DNA of 22,768 bases from Nitrosopumilus sp. BACL13 MAG-121220-bin23 (GTDB taxonomy: Archaea > Thermoproteota > Nitrososphaeria > Nitrososphaerales > Nitrosopumilaceae): positions 1-22,768 of the forward strand of contig LIAL01000010.1 of the NCBI GenBank assembly GCA_001437625.1. Reading direction: 5' to 3'. The translations under genes were made by a program, and so were the position numbers. Positions 8,365-15,792 of this stretch are shown here, in pieces. Each line of letters begins with the position of its first letter. Position 1 is the stretch's first letter. Below the pieces are notes generated by a model. The model did not search any database. It was not told the origin of the DNA and was given only the letters and a program-made list of their open reading frames with translations.

Positions 8365-8603
8365 CAATAGGATTTAAATTAAATTATTCTCTATTTTCTT
8401 TTTGTATTTGATTAGATAATCTGTTTTTACCACTTTTTTCATACTCACACCAACTTTTTTTATTGGATATTGTATGTCATAATTATCTAAAAAAAGTCAT
8501 TATGCGATCTTTTTTTTAAAATTAGAATTATGCCTAATCATGTCTAAGAATTTTTACTTTTTGTTTCAATGATTTATAAGACGATTATCGATTTCTGCAC
8601 TTT
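8365..8603 (+). promoter_or_regulatory. Intergenic region with S19e promoter
   Basis: The 239-nt gap is AT-rich with several T-runs after the secreted-protein gene, likely terminating it. The only clear site is the TATA box GATTTATAAG at 8571-8580, about 28 nt before the S19e ATG at 8604, which predicts a leaderless mRNA. I see no RNA gene here. Confidence 0.5.
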
Positions 8604-9056
8604 ATGGCAAAAGTCTATGATGTACCAGCAAATGTCCTAATTGAAAGATTAGCAAATATTCTAAAGAAAGAAGATATTCCTGCTCCTTCTTGGACTCCAT
8701 TTGTCAAAACTGGAGCACATGCAGATAAACCACCACAAGATAGTGAATGGTGGCAAACTAGATGTGCATCAATTATGAGAAAAATTTACTTTAACGGTCC
8801 AATTGGTGTTAATGAATTAAAGAAAGATTATGGTGGTGGTAGACCATCTGGATACGGTGCTGCTCATCATAAAGATGCAAGTGGTGCAATTATTCGTACT
8901 GCAATCCAAGGATTAGAAAAACTTGGATATTTAGAAAAAGTTGAAAAGAAAGGTAGAGTTGTTTCTAAAAATGGAATGCAAAAACTAGATAGACTTGCAA
9001 CTGAAATTCTTAATGAATTAATTTTAGAAAAACCTGAATTGAAAATATACCGTTAG
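8604..9056 (+). CDS. rps19e: 30S ribosomal protein S19e
   Basis: It is an archaeal/eukaryotic small-subunit ribosomal protein needed for late 30S maturation. The 150-residue sequence matches the family throughout: MAKVYDVPANVLIERLA, the aromatic W-rich PSWTPFVKTGAHADKPP, WWQTRCASIMRKIY, GPIGVNELKKDYGG, a basic GAAHHKDASGAIIRTAIQ helix and LEKLGYLEK. A winged-helix-like core is expected from the family. It is 6 nt upstream of the PDCD5-like gene, as in other archaea where the two are paired, so they are probably one transcript from the TATA box at 8571. Confidence 0.96.
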   Translation: MAKVYDVPANVLIERLANILKKEDIPAPSWTPFVKTGAHADKPPQDSEWWQTRCASIMRKIYFNGPIGVNELKKDYGGGRPSGYGAAHHKDASGAIIRTAIQGLEKLGYLEKVEKKGRVVSKNGMQKLDRLATEILNELILEKPELKIYR

Positions 9057-9062
9057 ATAAAA

Positions 9063-9371
9063 ATGAGTTTTCCTGAATCAAATGATCTACCACAAGATTA
9101 TAACCCCAATCATGAACAAGATTATAACCCCAATCATGAACAAGCAGCACAAAAAGAACAAATTCTAAAACAAATTCTTACTCCTGAAGCTAGAATGAGA
9201 TTAAATAATATCAAAATGGTTAAACCTGAATTATCTGACAATGTGGAACAATTTCTAATTGGGATGGCAACACAAGGAAAAATGCCTGGACAAATAACTG
9301 ATGATCAATTAAAAGAGATTCTTCTATCTACACGCCAACCAAAGCGTGAATTTAAGATGAATCGAATATAA
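9063..9371 (+). CDS. PDCD5/TFAR19-like DNA-binding protein
   Basis: A 102-residue member of the PDCD5 family of small, basic, helical proteins, proposed to bind nucleic acid; its cellular role in archaea is unsettled. Family features: EQAAQKEQILKQILTPEARMRLNNIKMVKPE, then VEQFLIGMATQGKMPGQITDDQLKEIL and a basic tail QPKREFKMNRI. The N-terminus before the helical core holds a perfect duplication of DYNPNHEQ (two copies), an addition to the disordered leader that should not disturb the core. It follows S19e by 6 nt, a common archaeal arrangement that suggests a link to ribosomes. Confidence 0.9.
   Translation: MSFPESNDLPQDYNPNHEQDYNPNHEQAAQKEQILKQILTPEARMRLNNIKMVKPELSDNVEQFLIGMATQGKMPGQITDDQLKEILLSTRQPKREFKMNRI
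9096..9143 (+). repeat. Exact 24-bp tandem duplication in the PDCD5-like gene
   Basis: Two adjacent identical 24-bp units (9096-9119 and 9120-9143) each encode DYNPNHEQ. No base differs, including third positions, which points to a very recent slippage or duplication event. Confidence 0.95.
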
Positions 9372-9379
9372 TGCAGATA

Positions 9380-9389
9380 AAATATAATT
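9380..9389 (+). promoter_or_regulatory. TATA box of the MDR oxidoreductase gene
   Basis: AAATATAATT sits about 28 nt before the ATG at 9413 and would give a leaderless transcript that starts the MDR-lyase-TPR run. Confidence 0.5.
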
Positions 9390-9412
9390 ATGGGAAATAT
9401 TTCTAATTAGTT

Positions 9413-10492
9413 ATGAAAGCCGTTACATATAGTGAATATGCCCCAGACGATAATTATGCTAAAATCCTAAAAGTCCAGGATATAGATGATCCAAAACCAA
9501 AAGCAGATGAAGTTGTTTTTGAAGTAAAATCTGCAGCCCTAAATTATAATGATATTTGGGGAATGAGAGGACAACCAGTACCTGTTCCATTACCACACGT
9601 TTCAGGTTCTGATGCTGCTGGTGATGTTATTGCCATTGGTGAGGATGTTAAAAATATAAAAATTGGAGATAAAGTAGTTTCTCACTCTAACATGTCATGC
9701 AGAGTTTGTAAGGCATGTACTGATGGACGAGAATTTGATTGTACCAAAAGAATGATTTGGGGATTTCAAACAGGTCCTAATTGGGGAGCATTCCAAGAAG
9801 TAACTCATTTACCAGAAGTTAATGTTTCAAAAATCCCAGAAGGGGTATCATATGATCAAGCAGCGGCTGCATCTATGACATTACTAACTTCATGGCACAT
9901 GCTAGTTGGTAGAGCCAAAATTACTCCCGGACAAACTGTTCTAATTATGGGTGGAGGTTCTGGAGTAGGAAGCTTTGGAATTCAAATCGCAAAATTATAC
10001 AACTGTGATGTTATTGCAACCGCAAGCCCTGACAAACTAGACAAATGTTTAGAACTTGGAGCTGACTTTGCAGTTGATCATAGAAAAGAAGATTGGCACA
10101 AAGAAGTTAGAGCAATTTCTAAAGAATTAGCAAAGAAAAAAGGTGAAGCGCCAGGTATTGATTTATCATTTGATCATATCGGTGAAACACACTGGAACAA
10201 ACAATTACAATTGTTAAAGTACGGTGCAACACTTGTTTCATGTGGAGCAACAACTGGTTACAATGCACAAACTGATCTTAGACATGTGTTCTTCAAAGGA
10301 ACTAACATCTTAGGTTCAACACAAGGAACCAAAGCCGAACTTGATCAAGGTCTCTATTGGATGGGTCAAGGCAAAATTAAAGCTGCAATTGATTCAACAT
10401 ACACCTTTGAACAAGCAGCAGAGGCACACACAAAGATGTTAAACGGAAAAGGCATGTTTGGTAAAATCTTAATGAAGCCTGAAGGCGCTTAG
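9413..10492 (+). CDS. Zinc-type medium-chain dehydrogenase/reductase (enoyl-CoA reductase-like)
   Basis: A 359-residue NAD(P)H-dependent MDR enzyme. The N-terminal GroES-like domain keeps the structural zinc lobe C96-x2-C99-x2-C102-x7-C110, matching alcohol dehydrogenase spacing, and the Rossmann domain has GGGSGVG at 180-186. The catalytic-zinc cysteine of true alcohol dehydrogenases is replaced in LNYND (43-47), and the GHE motif is PHVSGSD (61-67). Family knowledge: MDR members without the catalytic zinc include quinone reductases and acryloyl- or crotonyl-CoA reductases. I infer an enoyl-thioester or quinone reductase rather than an alcohol dehydrogenase. Acryloyl-CoA reduction is a step of the 3-hydroxypropionate/4-hydroxybutyrate cycle used by these archaea, so that role is possible but not shown. 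It is 7 nt upstream of a CitE-like lyase, suggesting linked acyl-CoA metabolism. Confidence 0.85.
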   Translation: MKAVTYSEYAPDDNYAKILKVQDIDDPKPKADEVVFEVKSAALNYNDIWGMRGQPVPVPLPHVSGSDAAGDVIAIGEDVKNIKIGDKVVSHSNMSCRVCKACTDGREFDCTKRMIWGFQTGPNWGAFQEVTHLPEVNVSKIPEGVSYDQAAAASMTLLTSWHMLVGRAKITPGQTVLIMGGGSGVGSFGIQIAKLYNCDVIATASPDKLDKCLELGADFAVDHRKEDWHKEVRAISKELAKKKGEAPGIDLSFDHIGETHWNKQLQLLKYGATLVSCGATTGYNAQTDLRHVFFKGTNILGSTQGTKAELDQGLYWMGQGKIKAAIDSTYTFEQAAEAHTKMLNGKGMFGKILMKPEGA

Positions 10493-10499
10493 TCATTTA

Positions 10500-11354
10500 A
10501 TGACTCAGCTCTTCCGTAGCCTTATTTTCGTACCTGGGAACAATCCCAGATTTCTTGAAAAGGCAAAGAAGATTCAAGCTGATATTATTTGCTTTGATTT
10601 AGAGGACTCTGTTCCAGATGATGAAAAAACTAGTGCAAGAAAATTAATCAAAAATGCATTAAAATCTCGTTCAGAATACTCTTCTTCCATTTTTGTTCGA
10701 ACTAATTCCCCATTATCTGGAAAAATTCCATCAGATCTAAAGGAAATTATTCAAAAAGGAATTGATGGGATAGTTATTCCTAAAGTAAATAATGTTTCAG
10801 AATTAAAAAAAATACAAAAAATTCTTTCCAGTTTAGAAAAATCTAAAAAATTAAAACCAATTCAAATTATTCCGTCTATTGAATCAGCTGAAGGTGTTGT
10901 TAACTCCTATTCAATTGCATCATTTGGAAAACGTGTTAATGCTATTGTTTTTGGAATTTTTGATTTACTAAATGATCTTGGTGTTGAATATACAAAAGAT
11001 TCACCAGGTGGAAAATATTCTCGATATAAAATCCCTGTCGATGCAGCAGCTGCAGGTATATCTGCTATTGATGGTATCTGGCAAGATCTAAAAGATTTGA
11101 AGGGATTAGAAACGGATTGTAATTTTGGAAAAAGTTTAGGATATGCTGGAAAAAGTGTTATACATCCAGATCAAATTTCTACAGTCCATAAATCATTTTA
11201 TCCTAACAAAACTGAAATTTCATGGGCAGAAAAAGTTTGCAAGGTGTATTTAGAATCAACAAAAAAAGGTAAAGGTGCTACAACAGTTGATGGAAAAATG
11301 ATAGACGAAGTACACTATAAGCAAGCAAAAGCACTACTTGATATTGTAAAATAA
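10500..11354 (+). CDS. HpcH/HpaI-family lyase (CitE-like)
   Basis: A 284-residue TIM-barrel enzyme of the HpcH/HpaI aldolase / citrate lyase beta-subunit family, which cleaves or forms C-C bonds in acyl-CoA esters such as malyl-CoA or citramalyl-CoA with Mg2+. Family motifs are present: RSLIFVPGNNPRFLEKA, DLEDSVPDDEKTSAR (33-47), the arginine of FVRTNSP, PSIESAEGV (metal-binding Glu), FGIFDLLNDLG (metal-binding Asp) and GKSVIHPDQI near the C-terminus. No citrate lyase alpha or gamma subunit is nearby, so true citrate lyase activity is unlikely; a stand-alone malyl-CoA-type lyase or thioesterase is more probable. It probably shares a transcript with the MDR gene 7 nt upstream and the TPR gene 4 nt downstream. 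Confidence 0.87.
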   Translation: MTQLFRSLIFVPGNNPRFLEKAKKIQADIICFDLEDSVPDDEKTSARKLIKNALKSRSEYSSSIFVRTNSPLSGKIPSDLKEIIQKGIDGIVIPKVNNVSELKKIQKILSSLEKSKKLKPIQIIPSIESAEGVVNSYSIASFGKRVNAIVFGIFDLLNDLGVEYTKDSPGGKYSRYKIPVDAAAAGISAIDGIWQDLKDLKGLETDCNFGKSLGYAGKSVIHPDQISTVHKSFYPNKTEISWAEKVCKVYLESTKKGKGATTVDGKMIDEVHYKQAKALLDIVK

Positions 11355-11358
11355 TAAA

Positions 11359-12057
11359 ATGATTGACCTTCTTGATCCAACAAATGTAATTACTCGTATG
11401 TTTAGTGCTGAAAATTATGATCAGTTGTACAATTATTGTAAAGATTTACTCAAAAAGGATCCAACTGATATGCTTGCTTTACAAAATATTTCATTATCAC
11501 TGATATATCTAAAAAATTATGAAGAAACACTTGTGTATTGTGATAAAGTTCTTGAAATAAAACCATCTGATACATACGCATTAAAAAATAAAATTTTTGC
11601 TCTTGAAAGTTTGAAGCAATATGATGACGTTTTAAAATTATGTGAAGGCATTCTACTAACAAATCCTAAAGATACTTGGGCTCTAAACACCATGGGAATA
11701 TCTCTAAATGAATTGGATCGCCACAAAGATGCACTTCAATACTATGATACATCACTTGTAATTGATCCAAATGACGTCACTGCATTAATGAATAAGGCTA
11801 TTTCACTTAGCCATCTTGGTAATTATCAAGATTCAATTGATTACTATGATTTAGCCCAACGAGTAGATTCAAGCTTACGCGAAATACCTTCTGCAAAATC
11901 AAAATTATTTGAAAAATTAAACATGCCTGATGAGGCATTTTTAGCTGCACAAGGTGTATTGAATAAAGATATGGATAAAATTAAATCTGACGCTAAAAAA
12001 AACAAATGTTCTATTTTTCATCAATTTTGTGAAGATGAATTTGAAAATTCAAAATAA
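11359..12057 (+). CDS. TPR-repeat protein
   Basis: A 232-residue cytoplasmic protein made mostly of tetratricopeptide repeats, about four or five units between residues 15 and 200 (for example ALQNISLSLIYLKNYEETL, ALKNKIFALESLKQYDDVL, ALNTMGISLNELDRHKDAL, ALMNKAISLSHLGNYQDSI), each with the usual W/L-G-Y-A-P positions. TPR arrays bind partner proteins; nothing here names the partner. It follows the lyase gene by 4 nt. There is no signal peptide or membrane segment. Confidence 0.85.
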   Translation: MIDLLDPTNVITRMFSAENYDQLYNYCKDLLKKDPTDMLALQNISLSLIYLKNYEETLVYCDKVLEIKPSDTYALKNKIFALESLKQYDDVLKLCEGILLTNPKDTWALNTMGISLNELDRHKDALQYYDTSLVIDPNDVTALMNKAISLSHLGNYQDSIDYYDLAQRVDSSLREIPSAKSKLFEKLNMPDEAFLAAQGVLNKDMDKIKSDAKKNKCSIFHQFCEDEFENSK

Positions 12058-12061
12058 TTTC

Positions 12062-12090
12062 ATTTAGTAATATCTAAATCATTTTATACA
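12062..12090 (+). promoter_or_regulatory. ribE promoter with upstream dyad
   Basis: A 6-bp inverted repeat ATTTAG/CTAAAT (12062-12067 / 12074-12079, 6-nt spacer) directly precedes a TATA-like TTTATACA (12083-12090), about 26 nt before the ribE ATG. The dyad is placed like an operator or a BRE-proximal site, but it is AT-rich and may be chance. Confidence 0.4.
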
Positions 12091-12111
12091 TAAACTCTCT
12101 ACATTCTTTTA

Positions 12112-12702
12112 ATGTTTACTGGTATTGTTGAAGGGGTTGGTACAGTAAACAAAATTTCAAAAATTACTAAAAATCGAAGTGCAATTGAAATGACTATTGA
12201 TTTGGGTAAACAAGTAAAGGGATTAAAAATTGGACAAAGTGTTGCAGTTAATGGTGTATGTCTTACTGCAACCAAGATATCTAAATCTAAATGTATTTTT
12301 GAAATGATTGAGGAGACTACAAAAAAAACTGATCTTGGTAATCTAAAAGTTGGTGGAGTTGTAAATATTGAACGAAGTTTAAAGGCAGGTGATAGATTAG
12401 AGGGCCATTTTGTTTTAGGCCATGTAGATGGAGTGGCAATAATAAAAAAAATTCTAAAAAAACCTAAGGAAGTTCAAGTTTATTTTGAAGTTCCTAAAAA
12501 TTTAGCAAAATATATTGTAAAGAAAGGATCAATTACTATTGATGGAATTAGCTTAACTGTTGTTGATATAAAAAAAACATTAGCCTATGTTTCATTAATT
12601 CCTCATACTATTGAAATTACAAATTTCCATACTAAGAAAGTAGGAGATAAGGTTAATATTGAAACTGACATTCTTGGTAAGTATATTTTAAAACAAGCCT
12701 AA
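12112..12702 (+). CDS. ribE: Riboflavin synthase, bacterial-type (alpha chain)
   Basis: It dismutates two 6,7-dimethyl-8-ribityllumazines to riboflavin plus the pyrimidine substrate of RibH, the last step of the pathway. The 196-residue protein has the two internal lumazine-binding barrels: MFTGIVEGVGTV starts the first, and residues around HFVLGHVDGVA (about 98-108) start the second. VAVNGVCLTA and SITIDGISLTVV are the paired consensus motifs. This is the trimeric form typical of bacteria and eukaryotes; many archaea (methanogens) use the unrelated RibC-type enzyme instead. It has its own promoter and precedes the ribB run on the same strand. Confidence 0.94.
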   Translation: MFTGIVEGVGTVNKISKITKNRSAIEMTIDLGKQVKGLKIGQSVAVNGVCLTATKISKSKCIFEMIEETTKKTDLGNLKVGGVVNIERSLKAGDRLEGHFVLGHVDGVAIIKKILKKPKEVQVYFEVPKNLAKYIVKKGSITIDGISLTVVDIKKTLAYVSLIPHTIEITNFHTKKVGDKVNIETDILGKYILKQA

Positions 12703-12708
12703 TTATCT

Positions 12709-12751
12709 ACTATATTAGTGGTAATTACCCGTTTTTTAGTAAGCTATATAC
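12709..12751 (+). promoter_or_regulatory. Palindromes and TATA box before ribB
   Basis: Two adjacent dyads lie in the 72-nt gap between ribE and ribB: ACTA-tat-TAGT (12709-12719) and the perfect palindrome GGTAATTACC (12720-12729). They are followed by a TATA-like CTATATAC (12744-12751) about 27 nt before the ribB ATG. Position and symmetry suggest a repressor or activator site for the ribB-ribH-arfA-amidohydrolase-arfC run. The known archaeal riboflavin regulator RbkR is not in the window, so its involvement is only a guess. Confidence 0.45.
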
Positions 12752-12774
12752 CTAGATCGAAATAATTTTTTTAT

Positions 12775-13440
12775 ATGTCACTTGAAACTGGACTTGAATC
12801 TCTTAAACGTGGAGAATTTGTATTATTATTTGATTCAGCTAATCGTGAAAATGAAATTGACATGGTTGTGGCAGCAGAATTTATCACTCCTGAACATGTT
12901 GCACGTATGCGTCAAAACGCTGGTGGATTACTCTGTATAGCACTAGAAAATAATTTTGCAAAATCTCTTGAATTACAATATATGCATGAAATTCTTGCTA
13001 GTTCTTCTATTTCAAATAAAGAAATGATTATGGGTTTAGCTCCATATGGTGATTATCCAACATTTTCATTATCTGTAAATCATTATCAAACATATACTGG
13101 AATTACTGATAAAGATAGAGCATTAACAATTATAGAAATGGCTAATATTTTTAAAGTTAAAAATAAACAGAAAAAATTTGTATCTTCATTTAAAACTCCT
13201 GGACATGTGCCTTTATTGATTGCATCAGAAGGATTGTTGGCATCACGTCAAGGACATACTGAAATGTCTGTTTACTTAACTCAAATTGCAGGTTTAACTC
13301 CTGTAACTGCTATTTGTGAAATGATGGATGCTGAAACATATTCTGCATTATCTGTAGACAAGGCAGAAAAATTTGGAAAACAAAATGGAATTCCATTAAT
13401 TGATGGAAAAGAACTTTTAGAATATGCTGAGGTGAATTAA
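12775..13440 (+). CDS. ribB: 3,4-dihydroxy-2-butanone 4-phosphate synthase
   Basis: It converts ribulose 5-phosphate to formate and L-3,4-dihydroxy-2-butanone 4-phosphate, the four-carbon donor for lumazine. The 221-residue length is that of the monofunctional enzyme; there is no GTP cyclohydrolase II domain. The acidic metal loop DSANRENEIDMV (about 20-31), TGITDKDRALTI, FKTPGHVPLL and GHTEMSVYL are the expected active-site segments. A TATA box 27 nt upstream suggests a leaderless mRNA that heads the tight run through arfC. Confidence 0.95.
   Translation: MSLETGLESLKRGEFVLLFDSANRENEIDMVVAAEFITPEHVARMRQNAGGLLCIALENNFAKSLELQYMHEILASSSISNKEMIMGLAPYGDYPTFSLSVNHYQTYTGITDKDRALTIIEMANIFKVKNKQKKFVSSFKTPGHVPLLIASEGLLASRQGHTEMSVYLTQIAGLTPVTAICEMMDAETYSALSVDKAEKFGKQNGIPLIDGKELLEYAEVN
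13429..13435 (+). promoter_or_regulatory. Shine-Dalgarno site of ribH
   Basis: GAGGTGA lies inside the end of ribB, 7 nt before the ribH ATG, and is a long match to the expected anti-SD sequence. Internal genes of this run use SD sites, while the first gene looks leaderless. Confidence 0.7.
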
Positions 13441-13442
13441 TT

Positions 13443-13859
13443 ATGAATATAGCTATTGTAGTTTCAGAATTTAATGAGGAAATAACATCTAGGATGTTAG
13501 ATGTTGCAAAAGAAAAAGCCAATTTATTACAATTAACAATTTCTCATGTTTGTATGGTTCCTGGAGCATATGATATGCCAATAATTGTAGATAGATTACT
13601 GCAAAATGAAAATATTGACGGGGTTGCTACGTTGGGTGCTATAATTAAGGGACAAACAAAACATGATGAAGTAATATCTCATGCTACTGCTCAATCTCTT
13701 ACTACATTATCACTAAAATATCAAAAACCTGTATCTTTGGGAATATCTGGTCCTGGAATGCAAGAAAGACATGCTTATGCTAGAATAAGACCTGTTGCAG
13801 AACGTGCTATTGAGGCTCTTGTTAAAATTTCTACAGAACTGGAAAAAATTCAAAAATGA
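13443..13859 (+). CDS. ribH: 6,7-dimethyl-8-ribityllumazine synthase
   Basis: It condenses 5-amino-6-ribitylaminouracil with the RibB product to make the lumazine used by RibE. The 138-residue length is typical of archaeal lumazine synthase. Motifs: IAIVVSEFNEEIT (ribityl binding), VPGAYDMPIIVDRLL, GAIIKGQTKHDEVISHA (catalytic His) and PVSLGISGPGMQERHAYARI. It starts 2 nt after ribB and its last 4 nt overlap arfA (ATGA), so translation is probably coupled. Confidence 0.94.
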   Translation: MNIAIVVSEFNEEITSRMLDVAKEKANLLQLTISHVCMVPGAYDMPIIVDRLLQNENIDGVATLGAIIKGQTKHDEVISHATAQSLTTLSLKYQKPVSLGISGPGMQERHAYARIRPVAERAIEALVKISTELEKIQK

Positions 13860-14602
13860 TTCAACTTAGTATTTTAAAAATTACTGAATATGGGCCATGG
13901 ACTTTGACATTGGGCAGTGATAGAGAACATGAATTACAAATGCTTCAAGCATCACTTTACAAACAAGTACAAAAATTATTTTCTGAAAAAAATTGTTTGG
14001 TATTTTTAAATAGATTTGATGAATTTTTTGTAGTTTCCAATTATCTTACTTTAGACGATCACATAGAAATTCAAAAAACACTTGAAGGGTTATTTGAAGT
14101 ACGATTAACTATTTCAATTGGTTTTGGTGAATCTCCTTTTGAAGCTAATCTGAAAGCTTATGATGGCAGAAAAAATAATATAATTTTAAACAAAGAACAT
14201 AATATTTTTGGATTTATTGATGATAAATCTGAATTAAATGTTTCAATAATGCATTTAGATGTTGATGATTTAAAATCAAAAAGAGAAGATAATTCTCCCT
14301 ATGAAATTTCAGTAAAAATTTTTGACTTACATTCAAAAATCGCAAAATATTTCATTCAAAAAAATTCACTTACATTTTTTATGGGCGGTGATAATTATAT
14401 GGTAGTTGCAAGTAGTGAAGCAAAAAATTCAGTTCAAAGTTTTATTGACATGATTAAAAATAATGATAATATTTCTTTGAATTGTGGGATTGGAAATGCA
14501 CAAACTAGTAGGGATGCAGTAAAATTAGCCACAAAATCTCTTGATACAATTCGTGATATTAGAGATTCCGGAAAACCAAAACCTGACGTTTATGAATTAT
14601 AA
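13856..14602 (+). CDS. arfA: GTP cyclohydrolase III (IIa), archaeal
   Basis: It opens the guanine ring of GTP to give 2-amino-5-formylamino-6-ribosylamino-4(3H)-pyrimidinone 5'-monophosphate (FAPy), the first archaeal step toward riboflavin (and F420). The 248-residue protein has the family's duplicated, cyclase-like ferredoxin folds: FLNRFDEFFVVSN with ISIGFG in the first half, FFMGGDNYMVVAS with LNCGIGNAQTSRDA in the second. Unlike GTP cyclohydrolase II the formyl group stays on, so a separate deformylase (ArfB) is needed; no creatininase-type ArfB is in the window. It overlaps ribH by 4 nt and the next gene by 1 nt (TAATG). Confidence 0.93.
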   Translation: MIQLSILKITEYGPWTLTLGSDREHELQMLQASLYKQVQKLFSEKNCLVFLNRFDEFFVVSNYLTLDDHIEIQKTLEGLFEVRLTISIGFGESPFEANLKAYDGRKNNIILNKEHNIFGFIDDKSELNVSIMHLDVDDLKSKREDNSPYEISVKIFDLHSKIAKYFIQKNSLTFFMGGDNYMVVASSEAKNSVQSFIDMIKNNDNISLNCGIGNAQTSRDAVKLATKSLDTIRDIRDSGKPKPDVYEL

Positions 14603-15792
14603 TGTTATTAAAAAATATTAGTGCTTTATTGGGTGAAGAATTAGATTTTGTTTCAAATGTTGATATTGAAATTAAAAATAATAAATTTCAAAAAATTCAA
14701 CCAGAAATTAAATCTACTTTAGAGAATGATATAGTTGATTGTCAAGGCCTATTGTTAATTCCAGGATTCATTAATGCACATACCCATATTGCTGATTCAA
14801 TTGGAAAAGATATTACAATAAACAGTACTGTGAATCAAAAAATTCATCCGATATTTGGAATTAAATCTAAAATCCTAAAAAATACTTCAGAAGAAAATCT
14901 ATCTACTTTTATGAAAAATACTTGCCATTCAATGATTTGTAAAGGTATTACTACATTTGTTGATTTTAGAGAAGGGGGTTTAGATGGATCACTTTTACTA
15001 AAAAAAGTATCTTCTGATATTCCAATTCGTTCAATTATTTTGGGTCGACTTGATTTTCATCAAAATTCTTCTGAAATTAAAAAAAATAATCCTTTTCCTA
15101 AAGAAAAAATTCAGGATCTTCCTTCTTTAATTAAAACATGTGATGGAATTGGTATTAGCGGTGCAAATGAGCATAGTAAATCTGTGTTAACTTCATATTC
15201 TAAAACAAAAAAACTTCGTGCAATTCACTCTTCTGAAACCCGAGAAAGTGTCCGTAAATCTAAACAAATTACTGGTCAATCTGAAACTATTCGAGCATTA
15301 TCTATGAAGCCTGATTTTTTAATTCACATGACACATGCTTCAAAAAGTGATCTTCAGGCTGCATCTAAGGTAACTAGGGGTATTGTGATTTGTCCTAGAG
15401 CAAATTCCTCCTTGGCAGAAGGAATTCCTGATATTGAAAAAATGGAAAATGCTGGATGTCTTTTGGCATTAGGTACAGATAATGTTATGATTAATTCACC
15501 TGACATGTTTCGTGAAATGGATTTTCTTTGGAAGGTAACAATGGGAATTAAGAAAAAAAGAATTGATCCAAAAAATATTCTTAAAATGGCTACGGTTAAC
15601 GGTGGAAAAATTTTAAAAAAAGATATTGGAGTTATTCAAAATAAAAAAATAGCTGATTGTATATTTCTCGATAAACATGCATTAGATTTAGAACCAATGC
15701 ATAATCCACATGCATCTATTGTACATCGAGCATCTGAATCATCAATTAAAGCAGTAATGATTGGAGGAGAAATCGTACATGGAAAAATTTAA
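14602..15792 (+). CDS. Amidohydrolase, cytosine-deaminase-like; candidate riboflavin-pathway deaminase
   Basis: A 396-residue metal-dependent hydrolase of the amidohydrolase superfamily, closest by pattern to the cytosine deaminase / S-adenosylhomocysteine deaminase group (COG0402). The set is complete: NAHTH (H60, H62), HSSE (H209, E212 with HxxE spacing), H242 in LIHMTHAS, CPRANSSLAEGIP substrate-loop motif, and GTDN (D293). That pattern corresponds to a mononuclear site with a glutamate proton shuttle, as in purine/pyrimidine deaminases. The gene is locked between arfA (1-nt overlap) and arfC (14-nt overlap). The archaeal pathway needs a deformylase and a deaminase here, and neither known enzyme is present nearby. 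I infer it deaminates the ArfC product (or, less likely, deformylates FAPy). Family assignment is firm; the exact substrate is a hypothesis. Confidence 0.88.
   Translation: MLLKNISALLGEELDFVSNVDIEIKNNKFQKIQPEIKSTLENDIVDCQGLLLIPGFINAHTHIADSIGKDITINSTVNQKIHPIFGIKSKILKNTSEENLSTFMKNTCHSMICKGITTFVDFREGGLDGSLLLKKVSSDIPIRSIILGRLDFHQNSSEIKKNNPFPKEKIQDLPSLIKTCDGIGISGANEHSKSVLTSYSKTKKLRAIHSSETRESVRKSKQITGQSETIRALSMKPDFLIHMTHASKSDLQAASKVTRGIVICPRANSSLAEGIPDIEKMENAGCLLALGTDNVMINSPDMFREMDFLWKVTMGIKKKRIDPKNILKMATVNGGKILKKDIGVIQNKKIADCIFLDKHALDLEPMHNPHASIVHRASESSIKAVMIGGEIVHGKI
15763..15769 (+). promoter_or_regulatory. Shine-Dalgarno site deciding the arfC start
   Basis: GGAGGAG inside the end of the amidohydrolase gene lies 9 nt before the ATG at 15779. 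It supports that start and argues against the in-frame TTG at 15761, which would put this site inside the coding sequence. Confidence 0.75.

Noticed and set aside
8450..8466. CCAA/TTGG hairpin before S19e
   Set aside because: Only 4 bp of pairing around a T-run in AT-rich DNA; within chance expectation.
9096..9143. Tandem repeats as a CRISPR array
   Set aside because: Only two adjacent copies without spacers, inside a coding sequence; the same holds for 16502-16573.
15761..15778. TTG start at 15761 for arfC
   Set aside because: The strong GGAGGAG site at 15763-15769 would fall inside the gene; it is correctly spaced for the ATG at 15779.
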